A stretch of 64,000 bases of DNA. Source: Pararhodobacter zhoushanensis (GTDB taxonomy: Bacteria; Pseudomonadota; Alphaproteobacteria; Rhodobacterales; Rhodobacteraceae). The notes beneath the pieces were generated by a model. The model did not search any database, was not told the DNA's origin, and worked only from the letters and a program-made list of their open reading frames with translations. The stretch is taken from assembly GCF_003990445.1 (NCBI RefSeq), contig NZ_REEZ01000017.1, positions 1-64,000 on the forward strand, given 5' to 3'. Within the stretch, counting starts at the first letter, position 1. Every line of letters begins with the position of its first letter. The position numbers and the translations under genes were made by a program. Shown piece by piece: positions 27,097 to 35,137 of the stretch.

Positions 27097-28299
27097 ATGA
27101 TGAAAGATACTGCGGCCGCGCCCAGTCCGGCGGATTTTGTCCGGGCCATCGCACCGATTACCCCAGAGACATTTTTTGCCGAATATTTTGAAAAGAAGCA
27201 TCTCGTCGTGCGGCGGCAGGACCCGGCCTATTACGCCGATCTGCTTACGGTTGCGGACATTGACCGGGTGCTGACCCAGACGATGGTCGGCGGTGACGAG
27301 ATGCAGCTGGTCAAACTGGGCAAGGCGCTCGAGGCCGATGATTACGTCATGCCCTCGGGGTTCATCGACCCGGTGCGCGTGGTCCGGCATTTCGATGAAG
27401 GCTCGACAATGGTGCTGCCGGGGCTGCAAAAGCGCGTGCCCGCGCTGGCTGCCTATTGCCGGGCGCTTGAGACGGTTTTCAGCTGTGATCTGCAGACCAA
27501 TATCTATTTCACCCCCGACAACGCGCAGGGCTTCAAAACCCATTATGACAGCCACGACGTGATCGTGCTGCAAGTGCACGGGTCCAAGACCTGGAACATC
27601 TATGAAAGCCCGCTCAAGCTGCCGCTGCGCAGTCAGGCGTTCAAGCCCGAAGGGTTCGAAGCCGGGGCGCTGATCGACAGCTTTACGCTGCATGCAGGCG
27701 ACATGGCCTATGTCCCGCGCGGCGTCGTGCATGATGCGCGCGCCACGGATGAGATTTCCCTGCACATCACCACCGGGTTGCTGGCCCCGCGCTGGATCGA
27801 CCTGCTGGTCGAGGCGGTGTCCGAGCTGGCACTGGAGGATCCGGCGTTCCGCCACTCGGTCCCGCCGGGCTATGCCAATGAAGGGTTCGAGCGGGCCGAG
27901 GCGCGCACGGTGTTTCAGAACCTGCTGACCCGCGCCATGGCCGGGATCGACCCCGACCGCACGCTGGACGGTTTCGCCCATGAATACCGACGTCGGCGCG
28001 TGCCCGTGGTGCCCGGCCAGCTTTTCCAGCTGTTCGAGTCCGAGGCGATCGAACCCGGCACCCCCGTACAGCGCCGCCCCGATCTGATCTATGCGATCAA
28101 GGTTGACGGTGACGAGGTGGCGCTGTCGGTCTACGGGGCCGAGATCGTCTTCCCCGCCCATGTCGAGGGGGCGTTGCGTGAAGCCTTGTTGCTGCCCGAC
28201 TTCGTCGTCGGCGATCTGAAAGCCGATCTGGACGAGGCGGGGCAGGCGGTGATGATGCGCCGTCTGGTGCGCGAAGGTGTTTTCGCCATCGCGGGTTAA
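27097..28299 (+). CDS. JmjC/cupin domain oxygenase (ribosomal oxygenase-like)
   Basis: A 400-residue protein of the Cupin_4 / MINA53-NO66-YcfD class, Fe(II)- and 2-oxoglutarate-dependent hydroxylases that modify ribosomal proteins. The N-terminus has PITPETFFAEYFEKKHLVVRR, typical of the class. The iron ligands are likely H149 and D151 in THYDSHD and H212 in PRGVVHDA. A C-terminal winged-helix-like region follows the cupin. E. coli YcfD hydroxylates L16, but substrate identity here is inferred only from class membership. AGGGAG lies upstream of two adjacent ATGs. The cardiolipin synthase gene follows by about 20 bases on the same strand. Confidence 0.82.
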   Translation: MMKDTAAAPSPADFVRAIAPITPETFFAEYFEKKHLVVRRQDPAYYADLLTVADIDRVLTQTMVGGDEMQLVKLGKALEADDYVMPSGFIDPVRVVRHFDEGSTMVLPGLQKRVPALAAYCRALETVFSCDLQTNIYFTPDNAQGFKTHYDSHDVIVLQVHGSKTWNIYESPLKLPLRSQAFKPEGFEAGALIDSFTLHAGDMAYVPRGVVHDARATDEISLHITTGLLAPRWIDLLVEAVSELALEDPAFRHSVPPGYANEGFERAEARTVFQNLLTRAMAGIDPDRTLDGFAHEYRRRRVPVVPGQLFQLFESEAIEPGTPVQRRPDLIYAIKVDGDEVALSVYGAEIVFPAHVEGALREALLLPDFVVGDLKADLDEAGQAVMMRRLVREGVFAIAG

Positions 28300-28320
28300 G
28301 GCGCGGAGATGGGAGACCCG

Positions 28321-29745
28321 ATGAGTGTCTGGCTGACACTGACGCTGCATTACGCGCTGCAGCTGGGCGTCTTGCTGCGCGCGCTGACCCGGCCAGACCG
28401 CGAGCCTGCGTCGCGGCTGGCATGGATGCTGGTCATTCTGGGCGTCCCGGTGGCCGGGGCGCTGCTGTATCTGATGCTGGGCGAAGTCTCGCCGGGCCGC
28501 CGCCGCACGGCGCTGATGCAGAAGGTCCGCAAAGCGTTGCCGGTTATGGTGCCGGGCGTTGACGAGGCAGCGGTACTGCCTGCCGCGGCGCGCGGCGCCT
28601 TCGCGCGCGGTGCGGTGGTCAACGGGTTTGCCCCGGTGCCGGGGAATACCGCGCGACTGATGGGCGATTCCGATGCGGCGATTGACGCGATGGTCGCCGA
28701 TATCGATGCCGCATGCTCCAGCGTGCATGTGCTGGTCTACATCTGGCTTGACGATGCCAATGGCGGCAAGCTGATGGCCGCGCTGGTGCGCGCCGCGCAG
28801 CGCGGGGTGGTGTGCCGGGTCATGGTCGACGGTCTGGGCTCGCGCCACCTTTTGCGCAGCGAGAGGTTTCGCGCGATGCAGGCAGCCGGTGTGAAGACCG
28901 GCGTGGCGTTCAGTACGCGCTGGGCAGCGGCGCGGTTGTTGCTGGGCCGGATCGACATCCGCAACCACCGCAAGCTCTTCGTCATCGACGGGCGGATCGC
29001 CTATGTCGGCAGCCAGAACTGCGCCGATCCCGCCTTTGCCATCAAGGCGCGCTTTGCGCCTTGGGTGGACATCATGCTGCGGTTCGAGGGCCCTGTGGTC
29101 TGGCAGACACAGGCGCTGTTTGCCGCCGACTGGATGGGGCAGGGCGGCGATGACATGGCCGACATGCTGGCCGCCCCCGCGCGCCCGGTCGCTGGCGGAT
29201 TTCCGGCGCTGGTGTTCGGCTCGGGGCCGGATCTGTCGGTCAATGCGGTGCCGGACGTGGTCGGGCTGCTCCTGGCGGCGGCGCAGGACGAGGTGGTGAT
29301 CTCGACGCCCTATTTCGTGCCGACCCAAGGGTTGCAAGAGCAGTTGCGGGCGACGGCGCTGCGCGGGGTGCGGGTGGTGCTGATCCTGCCGGCGCGCAAC
29401 GATTCGCGCATGGTGGGCTGGGCGAGCCGCGCGGCCTATGCGTCGCTGATCGGCGCGGGCGTGGACATTCACGAGTTCACGCCGGGGCTGTTGCACGCCA
29501 AGACGCTGACGGTGGATGGCGGGCTGGCCCTGATCGGCTCGGCCAATCTGGACCGCCGCAGTTTCGAGCTGAATTTCGAGAACTCGCTGCTGCTGGCGGA
29601 TGCCGGGGTGAGCGGCGAGATCCGCGCGCGCCAGCAGGCCTATCTTGCGCAGAGCGTGGCCGTGCGGGCGGATGTGGTTGCGCGCTGGTCCCTGGGGCGG
29701 CGGCTGATCTACAACAGTGCGGCGACGATCAGTCCGGTCTTATAA
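28321..29745 (+). CDS. cls: Cardiolipin synthase (phospholipase D family)
   Basis: A 474-residue membrane enzyme that joins two phosphatidylglycerols, or PG and another phospholipid, into cardiolipin. Two N-terminal membrane segments (about residues 5-22 and 32-55) precede a double phospholipase D core. The HKD motifs are NHRKLFVIDGRIAYVGSQN near residue 216 and LHAKTLTVDGGLALIGSANLDRRS near residue 392. I place the start at ATG 28321, which has GGGAG 5 bases upstream; ATG 28309 would add four residues and is equally in frame. It directly follows the JmjC gene and precedes rpoH. Confidence 0.9.
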   Translation: MSVWLTLTLHYALQLGVLLRALTRPDREPASRLAWMLVILGVPVAGALLYLMLGEVSPGRRRTALMQKVRKALPVMVPGVDEAAVLPAAARGAFARGAVVNGFAPVPGNTARLMGDSDAAIDAMVADIDAACSSVHVLVYIWLDDANGGKLMAALVRAAQRGVVCRVMVDGLGSRHLLRSERFRAMQAAGVKTGVAFSTRWAAARLLLGRIDIRNHRKLFVIDGRIAYVGSQNCADPAFAIKARFAPWVDIMLRFEGPVVWQTQALFAADWMGQGGDDMADMLAAPARPVAGGFPALVFGSGPDLSVNAVPDVVGLLLAAAQDEVVISTPYFVPTQGLQEQLRATALRGVRVVLILPARNDSRMVGWASRAAYASLIGAGVDIHEFTPGLLHAKTLTVDGGLALIGSANLDRRSFELNFENSLLLADAGVSGEIRARQQAYLAQSVAVRADVVARWSLGRRLIYNSAATISPVL

Positions 29746-29842
29746 GACCAGCGACGGAAAAACCGGGCGCGCCCGTTGAACAGGGCACAGCAGGCAGCGT
29801 GTTTCAGCCGTTCACGAACGCTTAACACTTGCCTGCCAGAGT

Positions 29843-29871
29843 GTTGAATCGCGGCTTTGGTCACCCTATGT
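29843..29871 (+). promoter_or_regulatory. Sigma-32-like promoter upstream of rpoH
   Basis: GTTGAA (29843-29848), a 15-base spacer and CCCTATGT (29864-29871) fit the heat-shock sigma-32 pattern CTTGAA-N13-17-CCCCATNT well. Transcription would start about 25 bases before the rpoH ATG. This suggests that RpoH activates its own gene. No housekeeping promoter is obvious in the same gap. Confidence 0.5.
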
Positions 29872-29901
29872 GCTGATCTCACCGCCTTCTGAGGAGAACC
29901 G

Positions 29902-30792
29902 ATGAGCGAGTATGCCAGCCTTCCAGCGCCCAGTCCCGAACAGGGTCTGAACCGCTATCTGCAGGAAATCCGCCGGTTCCCCATGCTTGAGCCGGAAGAG
30001 GAATACATGCTCGCCAAGCGTTGGGTCGAAGATCAGGACACCGGGGCGGCGCATAAGCTGGTCACCTCGCACCTGCGTCTGGCGGCGAAGATTGCGATGG
30101 GTTATCGCGGCTACGGGCTGCCGCAGGCCGAGGTGATCTCTGAGGCCAATGTCGGCCTGATGCAGGCGGTCAAACGTTTTGACCCCGAAAAGGGCTTTCG
30201 CCTGGCGACCTATGCGATGTGGTGGATCCGCGCCTCGATCCAGGAATACATCCTGCGCTCGTGGTCGATGGTGAAGCTGGGCACGACCTCGGCGCAGAAA
30301 AAGCTGTTCTTCAACCTGCGCAAGGCCAAGGCCCGGATCGGTGCGATCGAAGAGGGTGATCTGCGCCCCGAGAACGTGACGAAACTGGCCGAAGATCTGT
30401 CGGTCACCGAAAAAGAAGTCGTCGACATGAACCGCCGTCTGGCGGGCTCGGATGCCTCGCTCAACGTGACGGTGGGCGGCGAAGAGGGCGCGGCCTCGTG
30501 GCAGGACTGGCTTGAGGATACCGACGCCGATCAGGCGGGCGACTATGCCGAGCGTGACGAATTCGAAGCGCGGCAGTCGATGCTGATGGAAGCGATGGAC
30601 GTGCTCAATGAGCGCGAGCGCGACGTGCTGACCGAACGGCGGCTCGCCGAACCGCCGGTGACGCTGGAAGACCTGAGCAGCAAATATGGCGTCTCGCGCG
30701 AACGTATCCGCCAGATCGAAGTCCGCGCCTTCGAAAAGCTGCAGGCCCGCATGACCGAAATCGCCCGCGAAAAGGGCATGATCCCCGCGTAA
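29902..30792 (+). CDS. rpoH: RNA polymerase sigma-32 factor RpoH
   Basis: A 296-residue group-3 sigma factor for heat-shock and related stress genes. Region 2 reads HKLVTSHLRLAAKIAMGYRGYGLPQAEVISEANVGLMQAVKRFDPEKGFRLATYAMWWIRA. The RpoH-box QKKLFFNLR at residues 132-140 separates it from other sigma-70 members. Region 4 ends VSRERIRQIEVRAFEKLQ. GAGGAG lies 6 bases before the ATG. Rhodobacterales usually have two RpoH paralogs; which one this is cannot be settled here. A sigma-32-like promoter lies upstream, and a composite hairpin repeat separates it from the convergent lysE-type gene. Confidence 0.95.
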   Translation: MSEYASLPAPSPEQGLNRYLQEIRRFPMLEPEEEYMLAKRWVEDQDTGAAHKLVTSHLRLAAKIAMGYRGYGLPQAEVISEANVGLMQAVKRFDPEKGFRLATYAMWWIRASIQEYILRSWSMVKLGTTSAQKKLFFNLRKAKARIGAIEEGDLRPENVTKLAEDLSVTEKEVVDMNRRLAGSDASLNVTVGGEEGAASWQDWLEDTDADQAGDYAERDEFEARQSMLMEAMDVLNERERDVLTERRLAEPPVTLEDLSSKYGVSRERIRQIEVRAFEKLQARMTEIAREKGMIPA

Positions 30793-30795
30793 GTT

Positions 30796-30980
30796 CGGGG
30801 GGGCTGCGCGCCCCCCCGAACCCCCCTCGCCAGAAGGGGAAGCACGCTCCCCCTTCTGGACTTCCCCCGTGGATATTTTCAGACAGAAAATGGGCTTGGT
30901 TAACAAGACCTTATCATCTGTCCCCAAGTATCCTGGGGGGTGAATGCGCGGCACGCGCAGAGGGGGGCAAGGCCCCCCTT
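30796..30980. repeat. Composite intergenic repeat element between convergent genes (copy A)
   Basis: This stretch contains, in order, a CGGGGGGGC/GCCCCCCCG hairpin and a CCAGAAGGGG/CCCCTTCTGG-type hairpin. CCCCCGTGGATATTTTCAG and GGTTAAC follow, then AGTATCCTGGGGGGTGAATG as an inverted counterpart, and a final GGGGGGC/GCCCCCC hairpin near 30961-30980. The same order of parts recurs at 58102-58315, also between convergent genes. It probably works as a bidirectional terminator; its spread to several sites suggests a mobile or copied repeat. Confidence 0.75.
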
Positions 30981-30984
30981 CTTG

Positions 30985-31587
30985 CTACCCGGCCAACACC
31001 GGATAGAGCGTGGCGACCAAAAGCGCGGCCATGCCAAGATTGAACAGCCGCAGCGTGCGCGGATTGCGCAGCCAGCCGCGCAGGGCGGTGCCGATCAGTG
31101 CCCAGCTGGAAATGCACGGCAGGTTGACCAGTCCAAACACCACCGCCACCGCCGCGACCGACGGCCAGTCGGCGTTGGGCGCGTAGAGGGTATTGGCGGT
31201 AAGCGTCATGCTCCAGGCTTTCGGATTGACCCATTGGAACGCCGCAGCCTGCAATCCGGTCATCGGTTTGCCGGTCGCCGGGGCGCGGGCATCCGGCGGG
31301 GCGGCGTTGGCGATTTTCCACGCAAGCCAAAGCAGATACGCGACGGAAGCGACGGTCAAAACCGCGCGTGCGAGCGGAAAGGTCAGGAACAACCCCGCCA
31401 ACCCAAACCCCACGATCGCCGTCATCGCCGTAAAGCCAAGCGCGATGCCCAGCATATGCGGGATCGTGCGCGCAAAGCCGAAATTTGCGCCCGAGGCCAG
31501 CAGCATCAGGTTGTTCGGTCCCGGCGTGATCGAAGCGACAAAGGCGTAAAGGGCGAGGGCGGTGAGCAGATGGGCGGGAAGGGGCAT
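30985..31587 (-). CDS. LysE family amino acid exporter
   Basis: A 200-residue inner-membrane protein with about six helices. The N-terminal motif SITPGPNNLMLLASGANFGFARTIPHMLGIALGF is the LysE/RhtB signature (G-P-N at residues 22-24). FQWVNPKAWSMTL is the second conserved element near residue 115. Members export basic or neutral amino acids or homoserine lactones. It is divergent from an Lrp-type regulator 93 bases away, the usual arrangement in which the regulator senses the exported amino acid. The start ATG has GAGC upstream. Substrate is unknown. Confidence 0.9.
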   Translation of the reverse strand: MPLPAHLLTALALYAFVASITPGPNNLMLLASGANFGFARTIPHMLGIALGFTAMTAIVGFGLAGLFLTFPLARAVLTVASVAYLLWLAWKIANAAPPDARAPATGKPMTGLQAAAFQWVNPKAWSMTLTANTLYAPNADWPSVAAVAVVFGLVNLPCISSWALIGTALRGWLRNPRTLRLFNLGMAALLVATLYPVLAG

Positions 31588-31642
31588 GGTTCGGGCTCTT
31601 GAAAGTCTTGCGCAACGATATCGCGTCTTTCACGGCATGGGA

Positions 31643-31671
31643 TTGCTTATTGGGCTTTCCATGCGATAATT
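31643..31671 (+). promoter_or_regulatory. Predicted promoter of the Lrp-type gene
   Basis: TTGCTT (31643-31648), a 17-base spacer and ATAATT (31666-31671) form a good housekeeping-type promoter; GATAAT with 16 bases is equivalent. The expected transcript start is only 3-6 bases before the ATG at 31681, and no Shine-Dalgarno site is present. The mRNA may therefore be almost leaderless. Confidence 0.5.
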
Positions 31672-31680
31672 CCGCAATCC

Positions 31681-32133
31681 ATGACCGAGAACGATCCCCT
31701 CAACGACAAGATATTGCGCGAGCTGACGCGCGACGGCCGGATCTCGAATCTGGAGCTGGCGGATCGCGTGGGGCTTTCGCCGTCCGCCTGCCTGCGCCGG
31801 GTGCAGGAGCTTGAGCGGCGCGGGGTGATCAGGGGCTACCGCGCGGTGCTCGATCCGGCCAAGACCGGCATAGGCTTCGTCGCTTATATCAACGTCGGGC
31901 TGGGGCTGCACACCAAGGCCGCGCAGGAGGGGTTCGAGCGCGCGATCAGCGCCGCGCCGCAAGTGATCGAGTGTCACAATGTGACAGGGAATGTCGAGTA
32001 TCTGTTGCGGGTCGAGGTGGCCGATCTGGCCGCCTACAAGCATTTCCACACCGAGATTCTGGGCACACTGCCGCAAGTCTCGTCGATCACCAGTTTTGTC
32101 GTCATGGGGTCGCCCAAGGATGAACGCGCTTGA
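31681..32133 (+). CDS. Lrp/AsnC family transcriptional regulator
   Basis: A 150-residue regulator. The N-terminal helix-turn-helix spans about residues 7-60 (NDKILRELTRDGRISNLELADRVGLSPSACLRRVQELERRGVI). A C-terminal RAM ligand-binding domain follows (FVAYINVGL, VIECHNVTGNVEYLLRVEVADLAAYKHF). Such proteins form multimers that respond to amino acids. Divergence from a LysE-type exporter gene suggests that it activates export when its amino acid accumulates. No ribosome-binding site precedes the ATG, and a good promoter ends about 10 bases before it. Confidence 0.92.
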   Translation: MTENDPLNDKILRELTRDGRISNLELADRVGLSPSACLRRVQELERRGVIRGYRAVLDPAKTGIGFVAYINVGLGLHTKAAQEGFERAISAAPQVIECHNVTGNVEYLLRVEVADLAAYKHFHTEILGTLPQVSSITSFVVMGSPKDERA

Positions 32134-32236
32134 CGGATACGGCCAAACACTCCCTGCCTTGAGCATGGGGGCGATTTCGTCACGAGTCCCCAGCCGAAAT
32201 ACCGCGTTCCAAGTCATCAACCATGAGGGAACGCCC

Positions 32237-32509
32237 ATGCTGGCGCCGCATGCCTCTTTACCAGACCCCTCGTTAACGCTGATCGGCACGCCGCGCGCGC
32301 CGGTGATCAGGGTTTTCCGCTGGGCCGATACCGCGCACCCTGATCGTGTGCCCGAGGTCGCCGGGTTGCTGGGCGTCTCGCTGGGCCGGTCGCGGATGCA
32401 CACCGATGATCTGGCGCAGCCTGACGCGGCCGAGGTGGCTTCTGACGCGCGCTATCGCCGGGCGCGCGACGCACGGGGCGAGCTGCAGACATGGACGGTC
32501 AAACGGTGA
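32237..32509 (+). CDS. Hypothetical protein
   Basis: A 90-residue basic protein starting MLAPHASLPDPSLTLIGTP and ending GELQTWTVKR. No family is recognised. There is no signal peptide or membrane segment. Support for it being real comes from the strong G/C preference at third codon positions and from GAGGGA 7 bases before the ATG. It overlaps the start of the chromate transporter gene by 19 bases, so the two are probably translated together. It lies 103 bases after the Lrp-type gene. Confidence 0.55.
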   Translation: MLAPHASLPDPSLTLIGTPRAPVIRVFRWADTAHPDRVPEVAGLLGVSLGRSRMHTDDLAQPDAAEVASDARYRRARDARGELQTWTVKR

Positions 32510-33735
32510 GCGCGGGCGAGCGCGACGTGGCGGTCTGGGCGAAGATCGGGCTGCTGAGTTTCGGCGGGCCTGCGGGTCAGATCGCATTGATGCACCGCGA
32601 ACTGGTCGAGACGCGCGGCTGGATTGATGAGGCGCGGTTCCTGCATGCGCTCAATTTCTGCATGCTGTTGCCCGGACCCGAGGCGATGCAACTGGCCACC
32701 TACATTGGCTGGCTGCGCAGCGGGTGGCGCGGCGGGATGCTGGCGGGCGGGTTGTTTGTGCTGCCCGGCATCGTGGCGATCATGGCGCTGAGTTGGGTCT
32801 ATGTGCTGGCGGGCAATGTCGGCTGGATCGAGGGGGTGTTCTTTGGCCTGAAGGCGGCGGTGATTGCGATTGTCGCGCAGGCCTTGGTGCGGATCGGGCG
32901 CAAGGCGTTGAAAACATGGGGCGCGCGGGCGATTGCTGTCGCGGCGTTTGGCGCGTTGTTCGTGTTCGGTGTGCCGTTTCCGCTGGTGGTGCTGGCGGCG
33001 GCGCTGGTCGGGTTCCTGACCGCCAAGGGGGAGGCGGTCGCGCTGCCCCCGGCACGGGTGTCGACAACAAAGGTGGCGCTGGTCTGGCTTGGCCTGTGGC
33101 TGGGGCCGGTGTTGGCGCTGGTTCTGGTGCTGGGGCGCGATCATGTGCTGGCCCAGGTGGCGGTGTATTTCAGCCAGATGGCGGTGCTGACCTTTGGCGG
33201 GGCTTATGCCGTGCTGGCCTGGGTGGCGCAGGCGGCGGTCGAACAGTTCGGCTGGCTGACCGCACCGCAGATGCTGGACGGGCTGGCGATGGCCGAGACG
33301 ACTCCGGGCCCGCTGATCATGGTGACGCAGTTCGTCGGCTTCATGGCAGGCTGGGGCGCGGGTGGGTTGGCGATGGCGACGGCGGCGGCGCTGGTGAGCG
33401 TCTGGGCGACGTTTGCGCCGTGTTTTCTATGGATCTTCGCGGGCGCGCCGCATGCCGAGCGGCTGCGCGGCAACCCCGCTTTGGCCGGGGCCTTGGCGGC
33501 GGTGACGGCAGCGGTCGTCGGCGTGATCGCCAATCTGGCGCTGTGGTTCGCGATCCATGCGCTGTTCGGGCAGGTCGAAAGCGGCTGGCCGGTCTGGGCG
33601 ACGCTGGACCTGTGGGCCGCCGGGCTGACAGCGCTGGCGCTGCTGGCGGCGATCGGGCTGAAAGCCGGGCCGGGGGCGCTGATCCTTGGGGCAGCGCTGG
33701 CGGGGGTGGTGTTGCGCCTGGCGGGGCTGGCGTGA
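32491..33735 (+). CDS. chrA: Chromate efflux transporter (ChrA/CHR family)
   Basis: A 414-residue membrane protein made of two homologous CHR halves. The first half has LLSFGGPAGQIALMHRELVETRGWIDEARFLHALNFCMLLPGPEAMQLATYIGW. The second half has FSQMAVLTFGGAYAVLAWVAQAAVEQFGWLTAPQMLDGLAMAETTPGPLIMVTQFVGFMAG. Each half contains the F-G-G and P-G-P motifs of the family, with about ten helices in all. Members expel chromate, though homologs occur widely in bacteria not exposed to chromium. The exact start is uncertain: ATG 32491 lacks a good ribosome-binding site, and GTG 32506 overlaps the stop of the upstream gene. Confidence 0.9.
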   Translation: MDGQTVSAGERDVAVWAKIGLLSFGGPAGQIALMHRELVETRGWIDEARFLHALNFCMLLPGPEAMQLATYIGWLRSGWRGGMLAGGLFVLPGIVAIMALSWVYVLAGNVGWIEGVFFGLKAAVIAIVAQALVRIGRKALKTWGARAIAVAAFGALFVFGVPFPLVVLAAALVGFLTAKGEAVALPPARVSTTKVALVWLGLWLGPVLALVLVLGRDHVLAQVAVYFSQMAVLTFGGAYAVLAWVAQAAVEQFGWLTAPQMLDGLAMAETTPGPLIMVTQFVGFMAGWGAGGLAMATAAALVSVWATFAPCFLWIFAGAPHAERLRGNPALAGALAAVTAAVVGVIANLALWFAIHALFGQVESGWPVWATLDLWAAGLTALALLAAIGLKAGPGALILGAALAGVVLRLAGLA

Positions 33736-33786
33736 ACGCAGCGGCTGCGCTATCACCCGGGCGAAATTTGCGCTGGAGGCTCCCCC

Positions 33787-35133
33787 ATGTCCGCCCATGA
33801 CACCCCGATTCCGATGGTTGCGCGCCGCTCTGGCCCGCTGAAGGGCGAGGCGCAGATCCCCGGCGACAAGTCGATCAGCCACCGCGCGCTGATTTTGGGT
33901 GCGCTTTCGGTGGGCGAGACCCATGTGACGGGGCTGCTGGAGGGTCAGGATGTGCTCGATACGGCCAGTGCGATGCGGGCCTTTGGGGCGACGGTCACGC
34001 AACTGGGGCAAGGCGAGTGGACCGTGCAAGGCGTCGGCGTCGGCGGCTTCGCCGAGCCGTCGCAGGTGATCGACTGCGGCAACTCGGGCACCGGGGTGCG
34101 GCTGATCATGGGCGCGATGGCAACGACGCCGATTTCGGCGACCTTTACCGGCGATGCCAGCCTGAACAAACGGCCGATGGCGCGCATCACCGATCCGCTG
34201 GCGCTGTTTGGCGCGCGGGCGGTGGGGCGTCAGGGCGGACGTCTGCCGATGACTTTGGTCGGCGCGGACGAGCCGGTGCCGGTGCGCTACACGCTGCCGA
34301 TGCCCTCGGCGCAGGTGAAATCGGCGGTGCTGCTGGCCGGTCTGAACGCGCCGGGTGAGACGGTGGTGATCGAGCCGGAAGCGACGCGGGACCATACCGA
34401 GCGGATGCTGCGCGGCTTCGGGGCTGAGGTGACGGTCGAGGAGACGGCGGAGGGCCGGGTGATCACGCTGAAAGGCCAGCCCGAGCTGGTGGGGCAGCGC
34501 GTGGCGGTGCCGCGCGATCCGTCCTCGGCGGCGTTTCCGGTCTGCGCGGCGCTGCTGGTGCCGGGGTCCGAGATCACTGTGCCGGGCGTGTCGCGCAACC
34601 CGACGCGGGACGGGCTGTATGTGACTTTGCTGGAGATGGGCGCGGATATCGTGTTCGAGAACCCGCGGGTCGAGGGCGGTGAGCCGGTGGCGGATCTGCG
34701 CGTGCGCTTTTCGCCGGGGCTGCAGGGGGTTGAGACCCCGCCCGAGCGCGCGGCCTCGATGATCGACGAATTCCCGGTGCTGTCGGTGGTGGCCGCGCTG
34801 GCGGGCGGCACGACGGTAATGCGCGGTGTGAAAGAGCTGCGGGTCAAGGAGAGCGACCGCATCGACGCGATGGCGCGCGGGCTTGAAGCCTGCGGCGTGC
34901 GCATCGAGGAAGACGAGGACACGCTGATCGTGCACGGGATGGCGTCGGTGCCGGGCGGGGCGACGGTGGAGAGCCGGCTGGATCACCGCATTGCGATGGC
35001 GTTTCTGGTGCTGGGGCTGGTGTCGGAGCGGGCGGTGACGGTGGATGATGGCGGGCCGATTGCCACGTCCTTCCCGTTGTTCGAGCCGCTGATGGCGGGG
35101 CTGGGTGCCGCGATCAGCCGGGCAAACGGCTAA
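33787..35133 (+). CDS. aroA: 3-phosphoshikimate 1-carboxyvinyltransferase (EPSP synthase), class II type
   Basis: A 448-residue cytoplasmic enzyme of the shikimate pathway that joins PEP to shikimate-3-phosphate. Features are [17 protein letters not shown] (residues 24-40), [12 protein letters not shown] (98-109), [37 protein letters not shown] and [33 protein letters not shown] and [18 protein letters not shown] place it in the class II group. At the glyphosate-critical position it has glycine (G101), not the alanine of the CP4 enzyme. GGAGG lies 8 bases before the ATG. cmk, its usual partner, is found about 1.7 kb downstream. Confidence 0.95.
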   Translation: MSAHDTPIPMVARRSGPLKGEAQIPGDKSISHRALILGALSVGETHVTGLLEGQDVLDTASAMRAFGATVTQLGQGEWTVQGVGVGGFAEPSQVIDCGNSGTGVRLIMGAMATTPISATFTGDASLNKRPMARITDPLALFGARAVGRQGGRLPMTLVGADEPVPVRYTLPMPSAQVKSAVLLAGLNAPGETVVIEPEATRDHTERMLRGFGAEVTVEETAEGRVITLKGQPELVGQRVAVPRDPSSAAFPVCAALLVPGSEITVPGVSRNPTRDGLYVTLLEMGADIVFENPRVEGGEPVADLRVRFSPGLQGVETPPERAASMIDEFPVLSVVAALAGGTTVMRGVKELRVKESDRIDAMARGLEACGVRIEEDEDTLIVHGMASVPGGATVESRLDHRIAMAFLVLGLVSERAVTVDDGGPIATSFPLFEPLMAGLGAAISRANG

Positions 35134-35137
35134 GCGT

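Noticed and set aside
27028-29496. An 822-codon minus-strand frame under the JmjC and cls genes
   Set aside because: Both plus-strand genes are clear family members with ribosome-binding sites; the minus frame has shadow composition and no family features.
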